DNA from: CAZHRJ01 sp964534765
GTDB lineage: Bacteria > Lindowbacteria > 2-12-FULL-62-27
Direction: 5' to 3'
NCBI GenBank assembly: GCA_964534765.1
Contig: CAZHRJ010000003.1
Span: 1-49,839, forward strand
DNA length: 49,839 bases
Shown here: piece by piece, positions 8,985 to 17,871 of the stretch
Position numbering within the stretch: position 1 is the stretch's first letter
Layout: the number at the start of each line of letters is the position of its first letter
Notes under the pieces: generated by a model
The model's input: the letters and a program-made list of their open reading frames with translations, nothing else
Databases searched by the model: none
What the model was told of the DNA's origin: nothing
Position numbers and translations under genes: made by a program

Positions 8985-11900
8985 ATGAGTGCGTCTCGAA
9001 TACTGCTCTCTCTTCTGTTTGCCTGCTGCCTGTTGCCCCTCACGGTTTCCGATGCGGCCCTCACGGACGACCTCCAGTTCGCCGCGGCGCTCTTTAACGA
9101 CGGAGAATATCGCCAGGCCCTCGACGAATTCATCCGCCTCAAACCCCAGTTGGCCGGAAACGACTGGGAGGACGATGTCCTCTTCTGGTCCGCCGAATGT
9201 CATTTCCACCTCGGGGAATATGATCCGGCCCTCGCCCTCTATCGGACGATCCTCTCGAATTTCCCGGCCTTCCCGAGGCTGGAGGATGTCTACGTCAAAG
9301 TCCTCGGCGCGCTCTACGCGGACAATCAGTTTTCGGAAGTGGTGTCCCACGCGGAACAGTTTACAAGAAAATTCCCGGGATCATCCCACGGCGACGAAGT
9401 GTATCTCCTCTGGATCCAGTCGGCACTTCGACTCAAGCAGTTCACCCGGGCGGAAGACCTTCTGGATCAGTATCAAAAATCCACGCCCGGCAGCCCGTAT
9501 CTCTGGAGTCTCAAATCGGTCCTGGCCTATTTCTATCTGAAGGAACAGCGATTCGACCGCGCCCTTCCGTTCTTCGAACAGCTCCACGCTTATCAGAAAG
9601 ACGTTAATTTCCTCCTCTGGGTCGGCGAATGCCGCTTTCAGACTTCCGCATGGTCCGCCGCCAAAGACGCCTTCGCGCTGTTCCTCCTCGAACAGCCCTC
9701 CAACGATCTCGCCCGCTTCAAACTCGGTCTCTGCGAGTACCGCCTCGGCCAGTTCTCGCGCGCCGTCGATGCCCTTTTGCCCCTGACCTCCAGGGAAAAC
9801 GATCACGAGGAGGATGCGCTCTATTTTGTTGCCCAGTCTTTCCTACAGATGGGCCGGGGCGAAGAAGCCAGGCAGAATCTATCGAGCATTCTCAAACTCA
9901 GCCCGAATGAAGACCTCCGCAGCCGCGCAACGGCGCAGCTCATTGAGATCGAATCCTCGGGCAAGGACATCGGCAAGATGATCGAGGCCTACGAAAAGCT
10001 GGGTGCCGCGGTTGCGCCGGAACAGCTCCGGCTATACCGGGTCTACTCCGCGTTTCAGAAAAAAGACTACCGATCCGTCGTATCCCTTCTGGCCAACCCC
10101 GTGGACCGGCGCGAACACCTGATGCTCGCTGAAAGCCTCTATGCCCTCGGCCAGTACCCCGATGCGGAACGCGCCTATCACCACCTTCTCAAACTCTCCG
10201 GGCCGGCCGCGGAAAAAAAATCGGCATACGCCGGGCTGGGCTGGTCCGCCTACGCGCAGGAGCGGTACGAGGAGTCGATCAAGTATTTTCAATCCTACGT
10301 CTCACTGGACCCGGCGGCTCCGGCCGACGCGCATCTGGCGATGGCCCAGGCCGCGCTGGCGATGGGCCAGCAGGACCTGGCCGTCCTGTTCTATGACCGA
10401 GCTCGCAAGGCCAGTCCGGAACCGAAAAAAATCAGCAAAAATCTCGGCATCCTCTATTTCAACAGCGGCAATTATCAGCGCGCACTCGACTCTCTTCTCT
10501 CGGTCGCGGATGACGATCAGGTACTCTCCATTATCGGGCGTTCGTACCTTTACATCAAACAACCCGCCAAGGCGCTCGTTTACTTTCGCCGGCTTTCCCG
10601 GCCCGAGCGATATGCGCTGGAAATCGGCGCGGTCCATTATGAGCTGGGACAGTTTGAGGAGGCCAAGACATATTTTGAGCGGGCGGCCCAGGCGCCGGGC
10701 GCGGCTGCGGGGATCAACATCGACGAGTTTCTCGGCATCATTGCGTACAATCAGGGCAATTACGCTGAGGCCGCGTCCCGATTCCGCAAGGCCCAGCTCC
10801 GGGACCCGGACAATGTGGAGATACGATTTGAACTCGCCGCCAGCCTCATGCGGGTCGAAAATGCGCCTCAGCAGGAGCTGGTCGAAATCCTCCGCGCTCT
10901 CGTGACCCATTCGGGCACGCCCAGGTCATACCGGGACAAGGCACGGATGTGGCTGGCCCGCAAGAGCACGTCCTCGGATGTCCGTGGGGCGCTTGAGGAA
11001 ATCGGCGGAATTGAGTCGTCCGACGACCGGGCCGCGGCGCTGGAGGCGCGCGCGACTCATTTCTTTTCTCTCCAGGCTTACGATACGGCCGTCCTGTTCT
11101 ATGAAAAACTTCTATCCTCGACGGGGCTTTCCGCCGAAAGCCGCATGCAGGGTCTCTATGGGATGGGTTGGTCGCTTCACAAGCTGGGCAGAAAGAGCCG
11201 GGCCGAGGAGATGTTCAAACAACTGATGACCGATTATCCGAAAACGTCCTACGGCGCAGAGGCCGTCCTCCTTCTCGTGGAGGAAGCCTTTGGATCGGGC
11301 CGGTACGCGGACGCCGCGGATCTGGCGGGGAAATTCGCCGGCAAAGTTTCAAAAAACGCCGCGCGCCTCCGGTTTATGGCCGCGGAAAGTCTCTATGAGA
11401 CCGGCCGCTACGCGGAGGCGCTGGCCCACTACAAGGCCTTTCTGCCCGAGGCCGACAATCTGGCCGACTATGTCCGGTACCGGGCGGGTCTGGCCGCGTT
11501 TCACGTCAAGCAGTACGAACCGTCCATCGCCCTTTTTTCGCAGATTTCCGATTCGTCTCTTCTGGAGCGCAAGCATTACTATCTGGGCATGTCGATGCAC
11601 CATCTGGGACGCAAGAAGCAGGCGGCGCAGCATTTTGAGCATGTGGTGGAGATGGCCCGGGGCGATTTTCAGGACGAGGCATGGAAAAATCTCGTCATTT
11701 TGATGGAAGAGCTTGGACTCTGGCGCAAGGTCCTAGCCTATGGAACCCGGCTGTCGGAAAGCGCGCAGGAGGTCGAGCGGCTGGTCTATGCCAAGGCGCT
11801 CTATCATACCGAATCGACGCTGGCCGCCCGATATGCCGAACAACTCGGATATATCTCCCGGGACCCGGACGTTGGATCGCAATCGTTGTATCTGGCCGCC

Positions 11901-12020
11901 GGCGCATACAATAAATCCGATCCGGGCAGGGCCCGAAAGCTCTTTGAGAAAATTATTTCCAAGTATCCCCAATCCGCCGCCGCGGCCGAATCCAAAAAAG
12001 CACTCAGCCGAATGCAATGA
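8985..12020 (+). CDS. Large exported TPR-repeat protein
   Basis: The 1011-residue protein has a signal peptide (LLSLLFACCLLPLTVSDA, cleavage near residue 25). Almost the whole mature part consists of TPR-type helical pairs, with repeated motifs such as FNDGEYRQALDEF, HFHLGEYDPALALY, YALGQYPDAERAYHHL, YELGQFEEAKTYFERA and YNQGNYAEAASRFRKA. I see roughly 20 or more repeats. Such proteins are periplasmic scaffolds, for example the YbgF/BamD type or the large TPR proteins found next to TonB systems. It lies 42 nt after tonB and its stop overlaps the next start, so it probably belongs to the exbB-exbD-tonB unit. No catalytic domain is visible. Confidence 0.85.
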   Translation: MSASRILLSLLFACCLLPLTVSDAALTDDLQFAAALFNDGEYRQALDEFIRLKPQLAGNDWEDDVLFWSAECHFHLGEYDPALALYRTILSNFPAFPRLEDVYVKVLGALYADNQFSEVVSHAEQFTRKFPGSSHGDEVYLLWIQSALRLKQFTRAEDLLDQYQKSTPGSPYLWSLKSVLAYFYLKEQRFDRALPFFEQLHAYQKDVNFLLWVGECRFQTSAWSAAKDAFALFLLEQPSNDLARFKLGLCEYRLGQFSRAVDALLPLTSRENDHEEDALYFVAQSFLQMGRGEEARQNLSSILKLSPNEDLRSRATAQLIEIESSGKDIGKMIEAYEKLGAAVAPEQLRLYRVYSAFQKKDYRSVVSLLANPVDRREHLMLAESLYALGQYPDAERAYHHLLKLSGPAAEKKSAYAGLGWSAYAQERYEESIKYFQSYVSLDPAAPADAHLAMAQAALAMGQQDLAVLFYDRARKASPEPKKISKNLGILYFNSGNYQRALDSLLSVADDDQVLSIIGRSYLYIKQPAKALVYFRRLSRPERYALEIGAVHYELGQFEEAKTYFERAAQAPGAAAGINIDEFLGIIAYNQGNYAEAASRFRKAQLRDPDNVEIRFELAASLMRVENAPQQELVEILRALVTHSGTPRSYRDKARMWLARKSTSSDVRGALEEIGGIESSDDRAAALEARATHFFSLQAYDTAVLFYEKLLSSTGLSAESRMQGLYGMGWSLHKLGRKSRAEEMFKQLMTDYPKTSYGAEAVLLLVEEAFGSGRYADAADLAGKFAGKVSKNAARLRFMAAESLYETGRYAEALAHYKAFLPEADNLADYVRYRAGLAAFHVKQYEPSIALFSQISDSSLLERKHYYLGMSMHHLGRKKQAAQHFEHVVEMARGDFQDEAWKNLVILMEELGLWRKVLAYGTRLSESAQEVERLVYAKALYHTESTLAARYAEQLGYISRDPDVGSQSLYLAAGAYNKSDPGRARKLFEKIISKYPQSAAAAESKKALSRMQ

Positions 12021-13288
12021 ACTCATGCCCTTTCCTCCGGGCCGCCGCGATGTCGCTCGCAACCGCCCTCGCCCTCTTCTCCGGCGCCGGCCCGGCCGGG
12101 CCGGCGCGCGCCGCCGCCGATCAACTCGAGATGGATGTGATCACGGTTTACGGCAAAGAAAGTTATCGGATGCGTAAGGAGGTATTTGAGCTTCTTGCGC
12201 CGTTGAAAAAGGATGAGATGTCGAAACTCCAGCTTAAAAAACATCTCGTCGAGCCTGTCGACCTTCCGGCCGCGCCGGCCGTGACGGCCTATGAGACAAC
12301 GTTCCCGGTTTTCCCTTCCGGGGATATTCCGACCGTCACAGTGGTCAAAACGGGAGTGCTTCTCTACTTCATGACTCGCAAACCCGCTCTGGAAAATCTT
12401 CATTTGGAATTCGTCTCCGGTGACGGCGTCTCCCAGGATTTCTACCTCAAACGCGTTCAGAAAGATCAATACGTCGAGGCCAGTCTTCCGCCGGGACTGT
12501 ATCGACTCCGGTTGACCGCAGAAGACGTCCATCCGGCCGTCTCGGATTCCATCGTGATTCGACCCGGCCAGATTTCCCTCGCGATTGTGTCGATCGAAGA
12601 CATTCCCGTCGTCGCGCCGCCCGTCAAGGAACCGGTGGTGGTCGCCGCGCCGCCGCCCCCGCCTCCACCCGAAAAAAAACTGGATATCCGCCTGCTTGCG
12701 CTGAGAAAGCGAGTCCGATTGCCTGAAGCCCAGCCGGTCATGGTCACCCGCGGCCGATTGAAATTCCGGCAGGAGGGATTGCCGAACGTTCAGGTGCGGC
12801 TCTATGAGCGGGAAGTCGGGTTTTTCAATCCCTATGATCCCAACGTTGAAAACGCCCTCCTGGCCGTCACCGTCACTGACTCGGCCGGCGCTTTTGAATT
12901 TCCGCCCATCGACAATGTGGACGGCGTATTTGAAGGCACCCGTGATCCGGTCATTGTCCTTTCGCTCGAGAACAGCAAAATCTCCCTCCTCAAGCCCCTG
13001 ACTCTGACCAAACCCGTTCCCTATCGGTATGTGATTTATCAAAAAGAAAATGTTAATCCCGATGCCGGCGATCTGACGGTGGGCGATATCGCGGTGGATC
13101 TTCGTAAAGAGCGGCCCGTTCAACTCTTCTTGAAAGTCCAGGAAATGACCGATCTCTTCACCCGGCCGGTCAGGATACTGTTTCCGTCCGGAACAAAAAA
13201 ACCGGAGCTGTCGCGGCGGCAGTTGGAAGTCCCCGAAGAGGCGGACTTTTCCCAGTTGAAGGATTTTCTCGCGTTTCTGGTTCAGTGA
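12017..13288 (+). CDS. Unrecognised exported protein with polyproline hinge
   Basis: The 423-residue protein has a signal peptide (hydrophobic residues 9-24 ending in ARAA). The mature start, DQLEMDVITVYGKESYRMRKE, is followed by a beta-rich segment (about 90-195) and a Pro-rich hinge (APPPPPPPEKK near residue 215). A second beta-rich domain follows (about 240-345), with GLPNVQVRLYERE and a DSAGAFEFPPI segment reminiscent of carboxypeptidase-regulatory-like folds. I do not recognise the family. It overlaps the TPR gene by ATGA and the next gene by GTGA, so it is probably co-expressed with the TonB/TPR module and may be a periplasmic or envelope partner. Confidence 0.75.
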   Translation: MNSCPFLRAAAMSLATALALFSGAGPAGPARAAADQLEMDVITVYGKESYRMRKEVFELLAPLKKDEMSKLQLKKHLVEPVDLPAAPAVTAYETTFPVFPSGDIPTVTVVKTGVLLYFMTRKPALENLHLEFVSGDGVSQDFYLKRVQKDQYVEASLPPGLYRLRLTAEDVHPAVSDSIVIRPGQISLAIVSIEDIPVVAPPVKEPVVVAAPPPPPPPEKKLDIRLLALRKRVRLPEAQPVMVTRGRLKFRQEGLPNVQVRLYEREVGFFNPYDPNVENALLAVTVTDSAGAFEFPPIDNVDGVFEGTRDPVIVLSLENSKISLLKPLTLTKPVPYRYVIYQKENVNPDAGDLTVGDIAVDLRKERPVQLFLKVQEMTDLFTRPVRILFPSGTKKPELSRRQLEVPEEADFSQLKDFLAFLVQ

Positions 13289-14994
13289 AGAAGAGGAAGA
13301 CCAGAACCGGAGGCGTTGGAGCGGCGCCATCCTCATCCGGGTCAGCGTCTCCGACGCCCCAAGTGCCGATGTCTCCGACATCCGCCGGGGTGAGGCGGTG
13401 GGCCGCGCTGTCCGGTCCTTGGCCGGCCGTCGTTCTGGCCATGCTGATCCTTCTGCCATTTGTGAACAAGGCCTTTCATCTCGATGACACCGTATTCCTC
13501 AGGGACGCCAGACAGATCAGAGTATCGCCGCTCCATCCCTACAGCTACGACTACAACTGGTACCGGTCGCCGCAGTCTCGATGGGTCACGAGCAACAACC
13601 CTCCCCTCAACGCCTATATCCTCTCGTTGCTGACCATTCCATTTGGAGAAAATGAAATCGCTATCCATCTTGTCTATCTGGCCATGGCCGCCGCATCCGC
13701 CTTCTTCATGTATCGCCTCGCCGCCCGATGGTGCCGGCATCCCTTTTTGGCCGTCGCTCTCACGCTGGCCAGTCCCGCATTTCTTGTCAGCGCCACGGGT
13801 GTCATGGCCGACATCCCGCTCCTCCTGTTCTGGCTCATGGCCGTTGAATGGACCCTTCAGGCCGCGCAGGAGCCGGCCCGGGCCTGGCGCCTCTGGCCGG
13901 CGGGCGCGGCGGTCTGCGCGGCCGCGCTGACAAAATATTTCGGCCTGGGTCTTGTCCTCCTTCTCTGGACTTGGTGGCTGGTCCATGTCCGCAGACTCAC
14001 TGTTCATCTGATCGGATTGATTCTCCCCGTCGTCGCCCTCCTTGCCTGGGGGTGGTACTCGAAAATCGAATCAGGATCGTTTCATCCGGTCAGCTCCGCC
14101 GCCTATTCCTCGGAATTCGCCCGCGACACCGTCCTTCAGATCGCCAACACCGTGGTTTTCCTCGGCGGTGCCATCCTCTGGCCGATTCTTCTCATACCGC
14201 TCGCCCTGAAACTTCCGCGCCGCGCGGCTCTGGCGGCGGGTCTGGCGTGTGTGATGATGGCGATACTTTGCCTGAAAAAAATTCCGGAGCCGGTTCGGCC
14301 GATCTGGAGCCTCATGGGATGTGGCGGTGTTTTGCTCCTGGTCGTCTGCGCCCTGTCTGTCCGGCGGCGTCCGCAGGGTCCGGCGGATACCCTCCTGGGA
14401 CTCTGGCTGATCGGCACGCTGATCTTTGTGATGCTTTTGAACTGGACCGTGGCCGCGCGGGTTCTCCTTCCCGCCGTATTCCCGGCCGCGGTCCTGCTCC
14501 TCAGATGGGTCGAATCGTTGGACAGTCCCGGGATATGGATCGAGTATGTGGCCGTATCGTTTGTTTTAAGCGTGTCGATCACTTTTTTGTTGGCCCTGGC
14601 CGACAGGGAATTCGCTGCCGCCGGCCGATCTTTTGCCCAGTCGACCATTCGAGGCATTCGCCAGACCGGTGGCCGAATTTTTTTCGCCGGCCATTGGGGT
14701 CTCCAGCATTACCTGGAGCGCGAGGGGTGTGAAGCCTTCAACTACGCCCGGCAGAATGTTCAACACGGCGACTGGATTGTCCTCCCGCTTCACAATACCA
14801 ACATGCGCCCGATTCAGCTTTCCATGAAACGCGCCGGCGAATTTACTTTCCCCAATCCCTATCCCTTCCAGCTGATCAGCGCCGTTGCCCACGCCGGGTT
14901 TTACAGCACCCTATGGGGCCCAGTCCCTTTTGTCCTGAATCAGGATGGCTTTGTCGACAAATTCTATTTGTTCCGGGTCGATCTCAATAAGTAA
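13285..14994 (+). CDS. GT39-like integral-membrane glycosyltransferase
   Basis: The 569-residue protein has a basic cytoplasmic N-terminus and about 11-12 membrane segments. After the first membrane segment comes HLDDTVFLRDARQI; acidic residues in this first external loop are the expected catalytic site of GT-C enzymes (ArnT/PMT type). The RSPQSRWVTSNNPPLNAYIL block that follows fits family 39. Such enzymes move sugars from a polyprenyl-phosphate carrier to lipid or protein acceptors on the periplasmic side. The start is GTG at 13285, overlapping the previous stop. The acceptor is unknown; exported proteins from the preceding genes are possible targets (inference). Confidence 0.75.
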   Translation: MKKRKTRTGGVGAAPSSSGSASPTPQVPMSPTSAGVRRWAALSGPWPAVVLAMLILLPFVNKAFHLDDTVFLRDARQIRVSPLHPYSYDYNWYRSPQSRWVTSNNPPLNAYILSLLTIPFGENEIAIHLVYLAMAAASAFFMYRLAARWCRHPFLAVALTLASPAFLVSATGVMADIPLLLFWLMAVEWTLQAAQEPARAWRLWPAGAAVCAAALTKYFGLGLVLLLWTWWLVHVRRLTVHLIGLILPVVALLAWGWYSKIESGSFHPVSSAAYSSEFARDTVLQIANTVVFLGGAILWPILLIPLALKLPRRAALAAGLACVMMAILCLKKIPEPVRPIWSLMGCGGVLLLVVCALSVRRRPQGPADTLLGLWLIGTLIFVMLLNWTVAARVLLPAVFPAAVLLLRWVESLDSPGIWIEYVAVSFVLSVSITFLLALADREFAAAGRSFAQSTIRGIRQTGGRIFFAGHWGLQHYLEREGCEAFNYARQNVQHGDWIVLPLHNTNMRPIQLSMKRAGEFTFPNPYPFQLISAVAHAGFYSTLWGPVPFVLNQDGFVDKFYLFRVDLNK

Positions 14995-15021
14995 TTATGG
15001 CCCTATGACCCATCCTCTTTC

Positions 15022-15054
15022 TTGCTTGTTCCGCCCGGCTTGTTATATTATATA
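15022..15054 (+). promoter_or_regulatory. Candidate sigma-70 promoter of the tmRNA gene
   Basis: Two overlapping fits are visible: TTGCTT (15022-15027) with TATATT (15044-15049) at 16 nt, and TTGTTC (15026-15031) with TATATA (15049-15054) at 17 nt. The AT-rich block is conspicuous in GC-rich surroundings and lies about 35-45 nt before the mature 5' end of the tmRNA. Confidence 0.55.
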
Positions 15055-15087
15055 TAGAATAGCAAAAATCGTGCCAGATAGCGCGAT

Positions 15088-15455
15088 GGGGGCGAAATGG
15101 CTTCGACGTGCTTCTTGAGCCTGGATGTGCGTACCGGGTCCTGTCGGGACGACCCGTCCGCTTTGGCGGAGAAAAACCTTCCGACACAACTCATAAACGC
15201 CAACGAACCTCTGGCGCTGGCAGCCTAATTAGGCTCCGGAGCGGGGATGGGCGGTTTGGGCCTTCAGCGCCGCCTCGCTCCTACGAACTGAAGGTCTCCT
15301 GATCCGGCAGCCTTCGGCCGGGTTTTGTACTTAAGAAGGCTGGGCTATCCGGGGTTGCCCGCAGCCAACCGGCGGCCGAGACTCAAGTACGGGATACGTA
15401 CGTAGATCATTCCGGCAGGGATTCACGGACGGGGGTTCGATTCCCCCCGCCTCCA
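15088..15455 (+). ncRNA. ssrA: Transfer-messenger RNA (tmRNA)
   Basis: The 5' end has the family signature GGGGGCGAAATGGCTTCGAC. It pairs (one G-U) with CGCCTCC at 15448-15454, followed by discriminator A at 15455. The T-arm GGGGGTTCGATTCCCCC lies just before. The tag reading frame runs from the resume codon GCC (15199) to TAA (15226-15228) and encodes ANEPLALAA, so the full tag is AANEPLALAA with the charged alanine. This ends in the LAA degron used by ClpXP-type proteases. The RNA is the ordinary one-piece form of about 368 nt. The 3' CCA is not encoded and must be added by the CCA-adding enzyme. It rescues stalled ribosomes together with SmpB, which is not in this window. Confidence 0.95.
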
Positions 15456-15505
15456 TTTGGCCGGAGGGCGCTGGAAAAATTCTATTGGAGGTCGCGAAAC
15501 TGAAA

Positions 15506-16780
15506 ATGGTGGTCGCAGAGGAAACACGTTCTTTTGGCGCCGCTGCCCTCTTGATCCTTCTTTTGGGCGTCCGGCCGGTGTCCGTATCGGCCTGGGTCAT
15601 CGTCGAAAACGGCGAGCGCCGGCCGATCCTCCTGGAAGGAGCTGGGGATGTGAGGGCCCAGGATCTGCCCGAATCGATCCGGTCGGCCATGCAGGTCGAT
15701 CCCCTGACCCGCACCGTCGAGTGGCGGGGCGACCGGGGATGGTTGCGGGTGGCGGAAGGCGAGCGTCTGGCTCTGAAAAATGGAAGGAAATTTCTTCTCC
15801 CCCGGCCGGTTCGATTTCTCGAATCGACCATCGCGTTTCCGGAGGATATTCTCAAAAATTTCTCGGATATTTTTTCTTTCGTCGAAACCGCTTCCGCGGA
15901 TGATGTCCTGCTCGTTCATTCCCCTCACCTTGCCGTCGCCGAACCCTCGCCTCAGCTCAAATCCGACCCGCCTCAGTCCGCTACGGGGCCTACCGGCCTT
16001 CGAAAGGGGAGCATTCAAACAGTGGTGATCGACCCCGGGCATGGCGGCGGCGATCCGGGCGCCAGGGGAAAATCCGGGGCTGTCGAAAAAGATATTGTCA
16101 TTGGCATCGCTCTTCACGTCGCCGCGCTCCTCCAGGAGCGGGATCCGGGGATTCGGGTGGTAATGACGCGCCGTCGGGATGAGTTTGTTTCCCTTCAGGA
16201 CCGCGCCCGGCGCGCGAATAGCGCCCGCGGCGATCTCTTCGTGTCGATCCATGCCAACAGCGTCCGCAAAAACGCCGATGCCAGCGGGTTTGAGGTCTAT
16301 CATCTCGATCTCGAGGGGGCCAACGACGAGGTGCGCGCGCTGGCGACGTTCGAAAACGCCGAGTCGACCGCCGACGCCGTCCGGCCGCCGACGCCGGTCG
16401 ACATTGCCCGCATTCTCGGTGATGTCATGCAGCTGCAGTATCTCGACGCGAGTCTCGATCTGTCCAAATCCATCGCCGACCAGATGATCGCGTCTCTTGA
16501 GGGTGCCTCCAAATTCCGGGGGAGCAAGGGCGCGTTTTTTTATGTCCTAAAAGACGTCCTGGCGCCTGCGGTGCTGGTCGAGGTTGGATTTGTCACCAAC
16601 GACTGGGAATCGTCGTTTCTGCAAAAACCATGGTATCAGCGAAAAATCGCCGATGGAATTGTCGGGGGCATTCTTAAATTCAAAGAAATGGAAATCGAGC
16701 GACTGCGGCGGGTCACGGAACGGGACGCCTCCTCACAATCGGATTCCCCGCGGGCGGCCCCGGGCCCATCGGATAACTGA
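15506..16780 (+). CDS. N-acetylmuramoyl-L-alanine amidase (Amidase_3, AmiC type)
   Basis: The protein has a signal peptide (AAALLILLLGVRPVSVSA), an N-terminal beta-rich domain (about 30-125, possibly a substrate- or envelope-binding module), a linker, and a zinc amidase domain from about 172. Expected zinc ligands are visible: His179 in DPGHGGGDPG, Glu194 in VEKD and His249 in SIHANS. The catalytic Glu359 is in VLVEVGF. It cleaves the bond between MurNAc and the stem peptide during cell separation. The ATG at 15506 gives 424 residues, with GGAGGT at 15487-15492 as a rather distant ribosome site. TTG (15485) or CTG (15500) starts remain possible. A GerMN-domain gene follows. Confidence 0.87.
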   Translation: MVVAEETRSFGAAALLILLLGVRPVSVSAWVIVENGERRPILLEGAGDVRAQDLPESIRSAMQVDPLTRTVEWRGDRGWLRVAEGERLALKNGRKFLLPRPVRFLESTIAFPEDILKNFSDIFSFVETASADDVLLVHSPHLAVAEPSPQLKSDPPQSATGPTGLRKGSIQTVVIDPGHGGGDPGARGKSGAVEKDIVIGIALHVAALLQERDPGIRVVMTRRRDEFVSLQDRARRANSARGDLFVSIHANSVRKNADASGFEVYHLDLEGANDEVRALATFENAESTADAVRPPTPVDIARILGDVMQLQYLDASLDLSKSIADQMIASLEGASKFRGSKGAFFYVLKDVLAPAVLVEVGFVTNDWESSFLQKPWYQRKIADGIVGGILKFKEMEIERLRRVTERDASSQSDSPRAAPGPSDN

Positions 16781-16788
16781 TCGTACGC

Positions 16789-17313
16789 ATGAAAATCCTC
16801 TTCACCCTCGCCGCTATTTGTGTCCTCGCCATCATCCTCCTTGCGGTCCTGCGCCGGCCCCATACACGTTCAGCGGTCATTCCGGAATCACCCGATCGCG
16901 TCCCTCTGGCCTTCCCGCTTCGGCGTGGCGGATGGACTCAAATCTATCGACCCCCGGTCGGATTTCCGGCAGGGTCGGAGGAACGGGTATTGTGGTTGAT
17001 CAAGGAGCTTGCGCGGGGCGACACGGACCCCACCGTCTTTTCTCCTCTGCCGGACACGTTTTCTATCCGAAGCGTCTATCGGGATGGCGCCCGACTCTAC
17101 GTGGATGTCGCGCAGGACGCGATCGCCGAATTGTCGGGCGGAACGGAGGAGGAGTGGGTGCTTCTGCAGAGTCTCAAGCTGACCCTGCAATGGAATTTGC
17201 CGGATGTGGAGAATCTCCAGATTCTGGTGGACGGCCAGTCGCGCCGGACGCTGGGACCGGCCGGCGAGGACGCCGGGCATTTGAACGTGTTGCGGCCCAT
17301 TCCATTAAAATGA
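16789..17313 (+). CDS. GerMN-domain membrane-anchored protein
   Basis: The 174-residue protein has one N-terminal membrane segment (residues 3-21) and a GerMN-type domain (about 70-170). The domain's typical elements are a first strand with SVYRDGARLYVDVA, the helix EEEWVLLQSLKLTLQWNLP, and the closing strand VENLQILVDGQSRRTL. GerMN domains occur in GerM of spore formers but also widely next to cell-wall amidases in non-spore-formers, as here. I infer a periplasmic, wall-associated role; it does not by itself indicate sporulation. Confidence 0.75.
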   Translation: MKILFTLAAICVLAIILLAVLRRPHTRSAVIPESPDRVPLAFPLRRGGWTQIYRPPVGFPAGSEERVLWLIKELARGDTDPTVFSPLPDTFSIRSVYRDGARLYVDVAQDAIAELSGGTEEEWVLLQSLKLTLQWNLPDVENLQILVDGQSRRTLGPAGEDAGHLNVLRPIPLK

Positions 17314-17326
17314 GAGGCTCCCTCCC

Positions 17327-17869
17327 ATGAATCGAACGATCATCGGGGCTGTGGGCCTGGCATTGGTCTGTGGCCAGGGGTGTGGGTCACGACAGCCGCC
17401 GGCCCCGGCGCCTGCCGCGCTGGTTGTGGAGGGGTTCAACAGCCGCGAGACAGCCGGTGAGGAACCCATCTTCGATCTCTCGGCCGCCGAGGCCCGCGTG
17501 GTTTCATCGGTCATTGCCTCTTCGGCCCGCGACCAACGGTCCGGCGAAGTCATCGACATTCGGGATGTGCGGTTTATTCTGTTTCAAAACGGCGCCCAGT
17601 CCGGCCGGATTTCCGCGGACAGCGGATTTTTCTCTCCGGCCGACAAAAGCGTCGAACTCCATGGCCGCGTGACCTATACGTCGGTCCAGGACAGTCTCAG
17701 CCTCCGTGCTGGCCGGATGTCCTGGAATCCCCGGACATCGATTCTCCGGTGCGATCAGGCGGTGGAAGGGTCATTTCGCCAGTTTCAATTCTCAGCCGAT
17801 CAGATGCTCCTCCCGCGCGACCGGAGCGTCTTCCATCTCCAGCGCGCGACGTTCTCGGGTCCGGCCTGA
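17327..17869 (+). CDS. lptC: LptC-like LPS export protein
   Basis: The 180-residue protein has an N-terminal signal or anchor (IIGAVGLALVC) with Cys16 and Cys20; the LVCGQGC context is a poor lipobox, so lipoprotein status is uncertain. A beta-jellyroll-like domain follows (about 50-178), with IDIRDVRFILFQNGAQSGRISADSG-type strands. It sits directly before lptA and lptB, which is the usual place for lptC. In the family it receives LPS from the inner-membrane LptBFG complex and passes it to LptA. Sequence similarity to well-studied LptC proteins is weak, so the name rests mainly on fold pattern and position. Confidence 0.68.
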   Translation: MNRTIIGAVGLALVCGQGCGSRQPPAPAPAALVVEGFNSRETAGEEPIFDLSAAEARVVSSVIASSARDQRSGEVIDIRDVRFILFQNGAQSGRISADSGFFSPADKSVELHGRVTYTSVQDSLSLRAGRMSWNPRTSILRCDQAVEGSFRQFQFSADQMLLPRDRSVFHLQRATFSGPA

Positions 17870-17871
17870 TC

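Noticed and set aside
12023..13459. 478-codon minus-strand frame over the secreted protein gene
   Set aside because: It is a shadow frame of a GC-rich gene: no ribosome site, no domain, and it crosses the end of one gene and the start of another.
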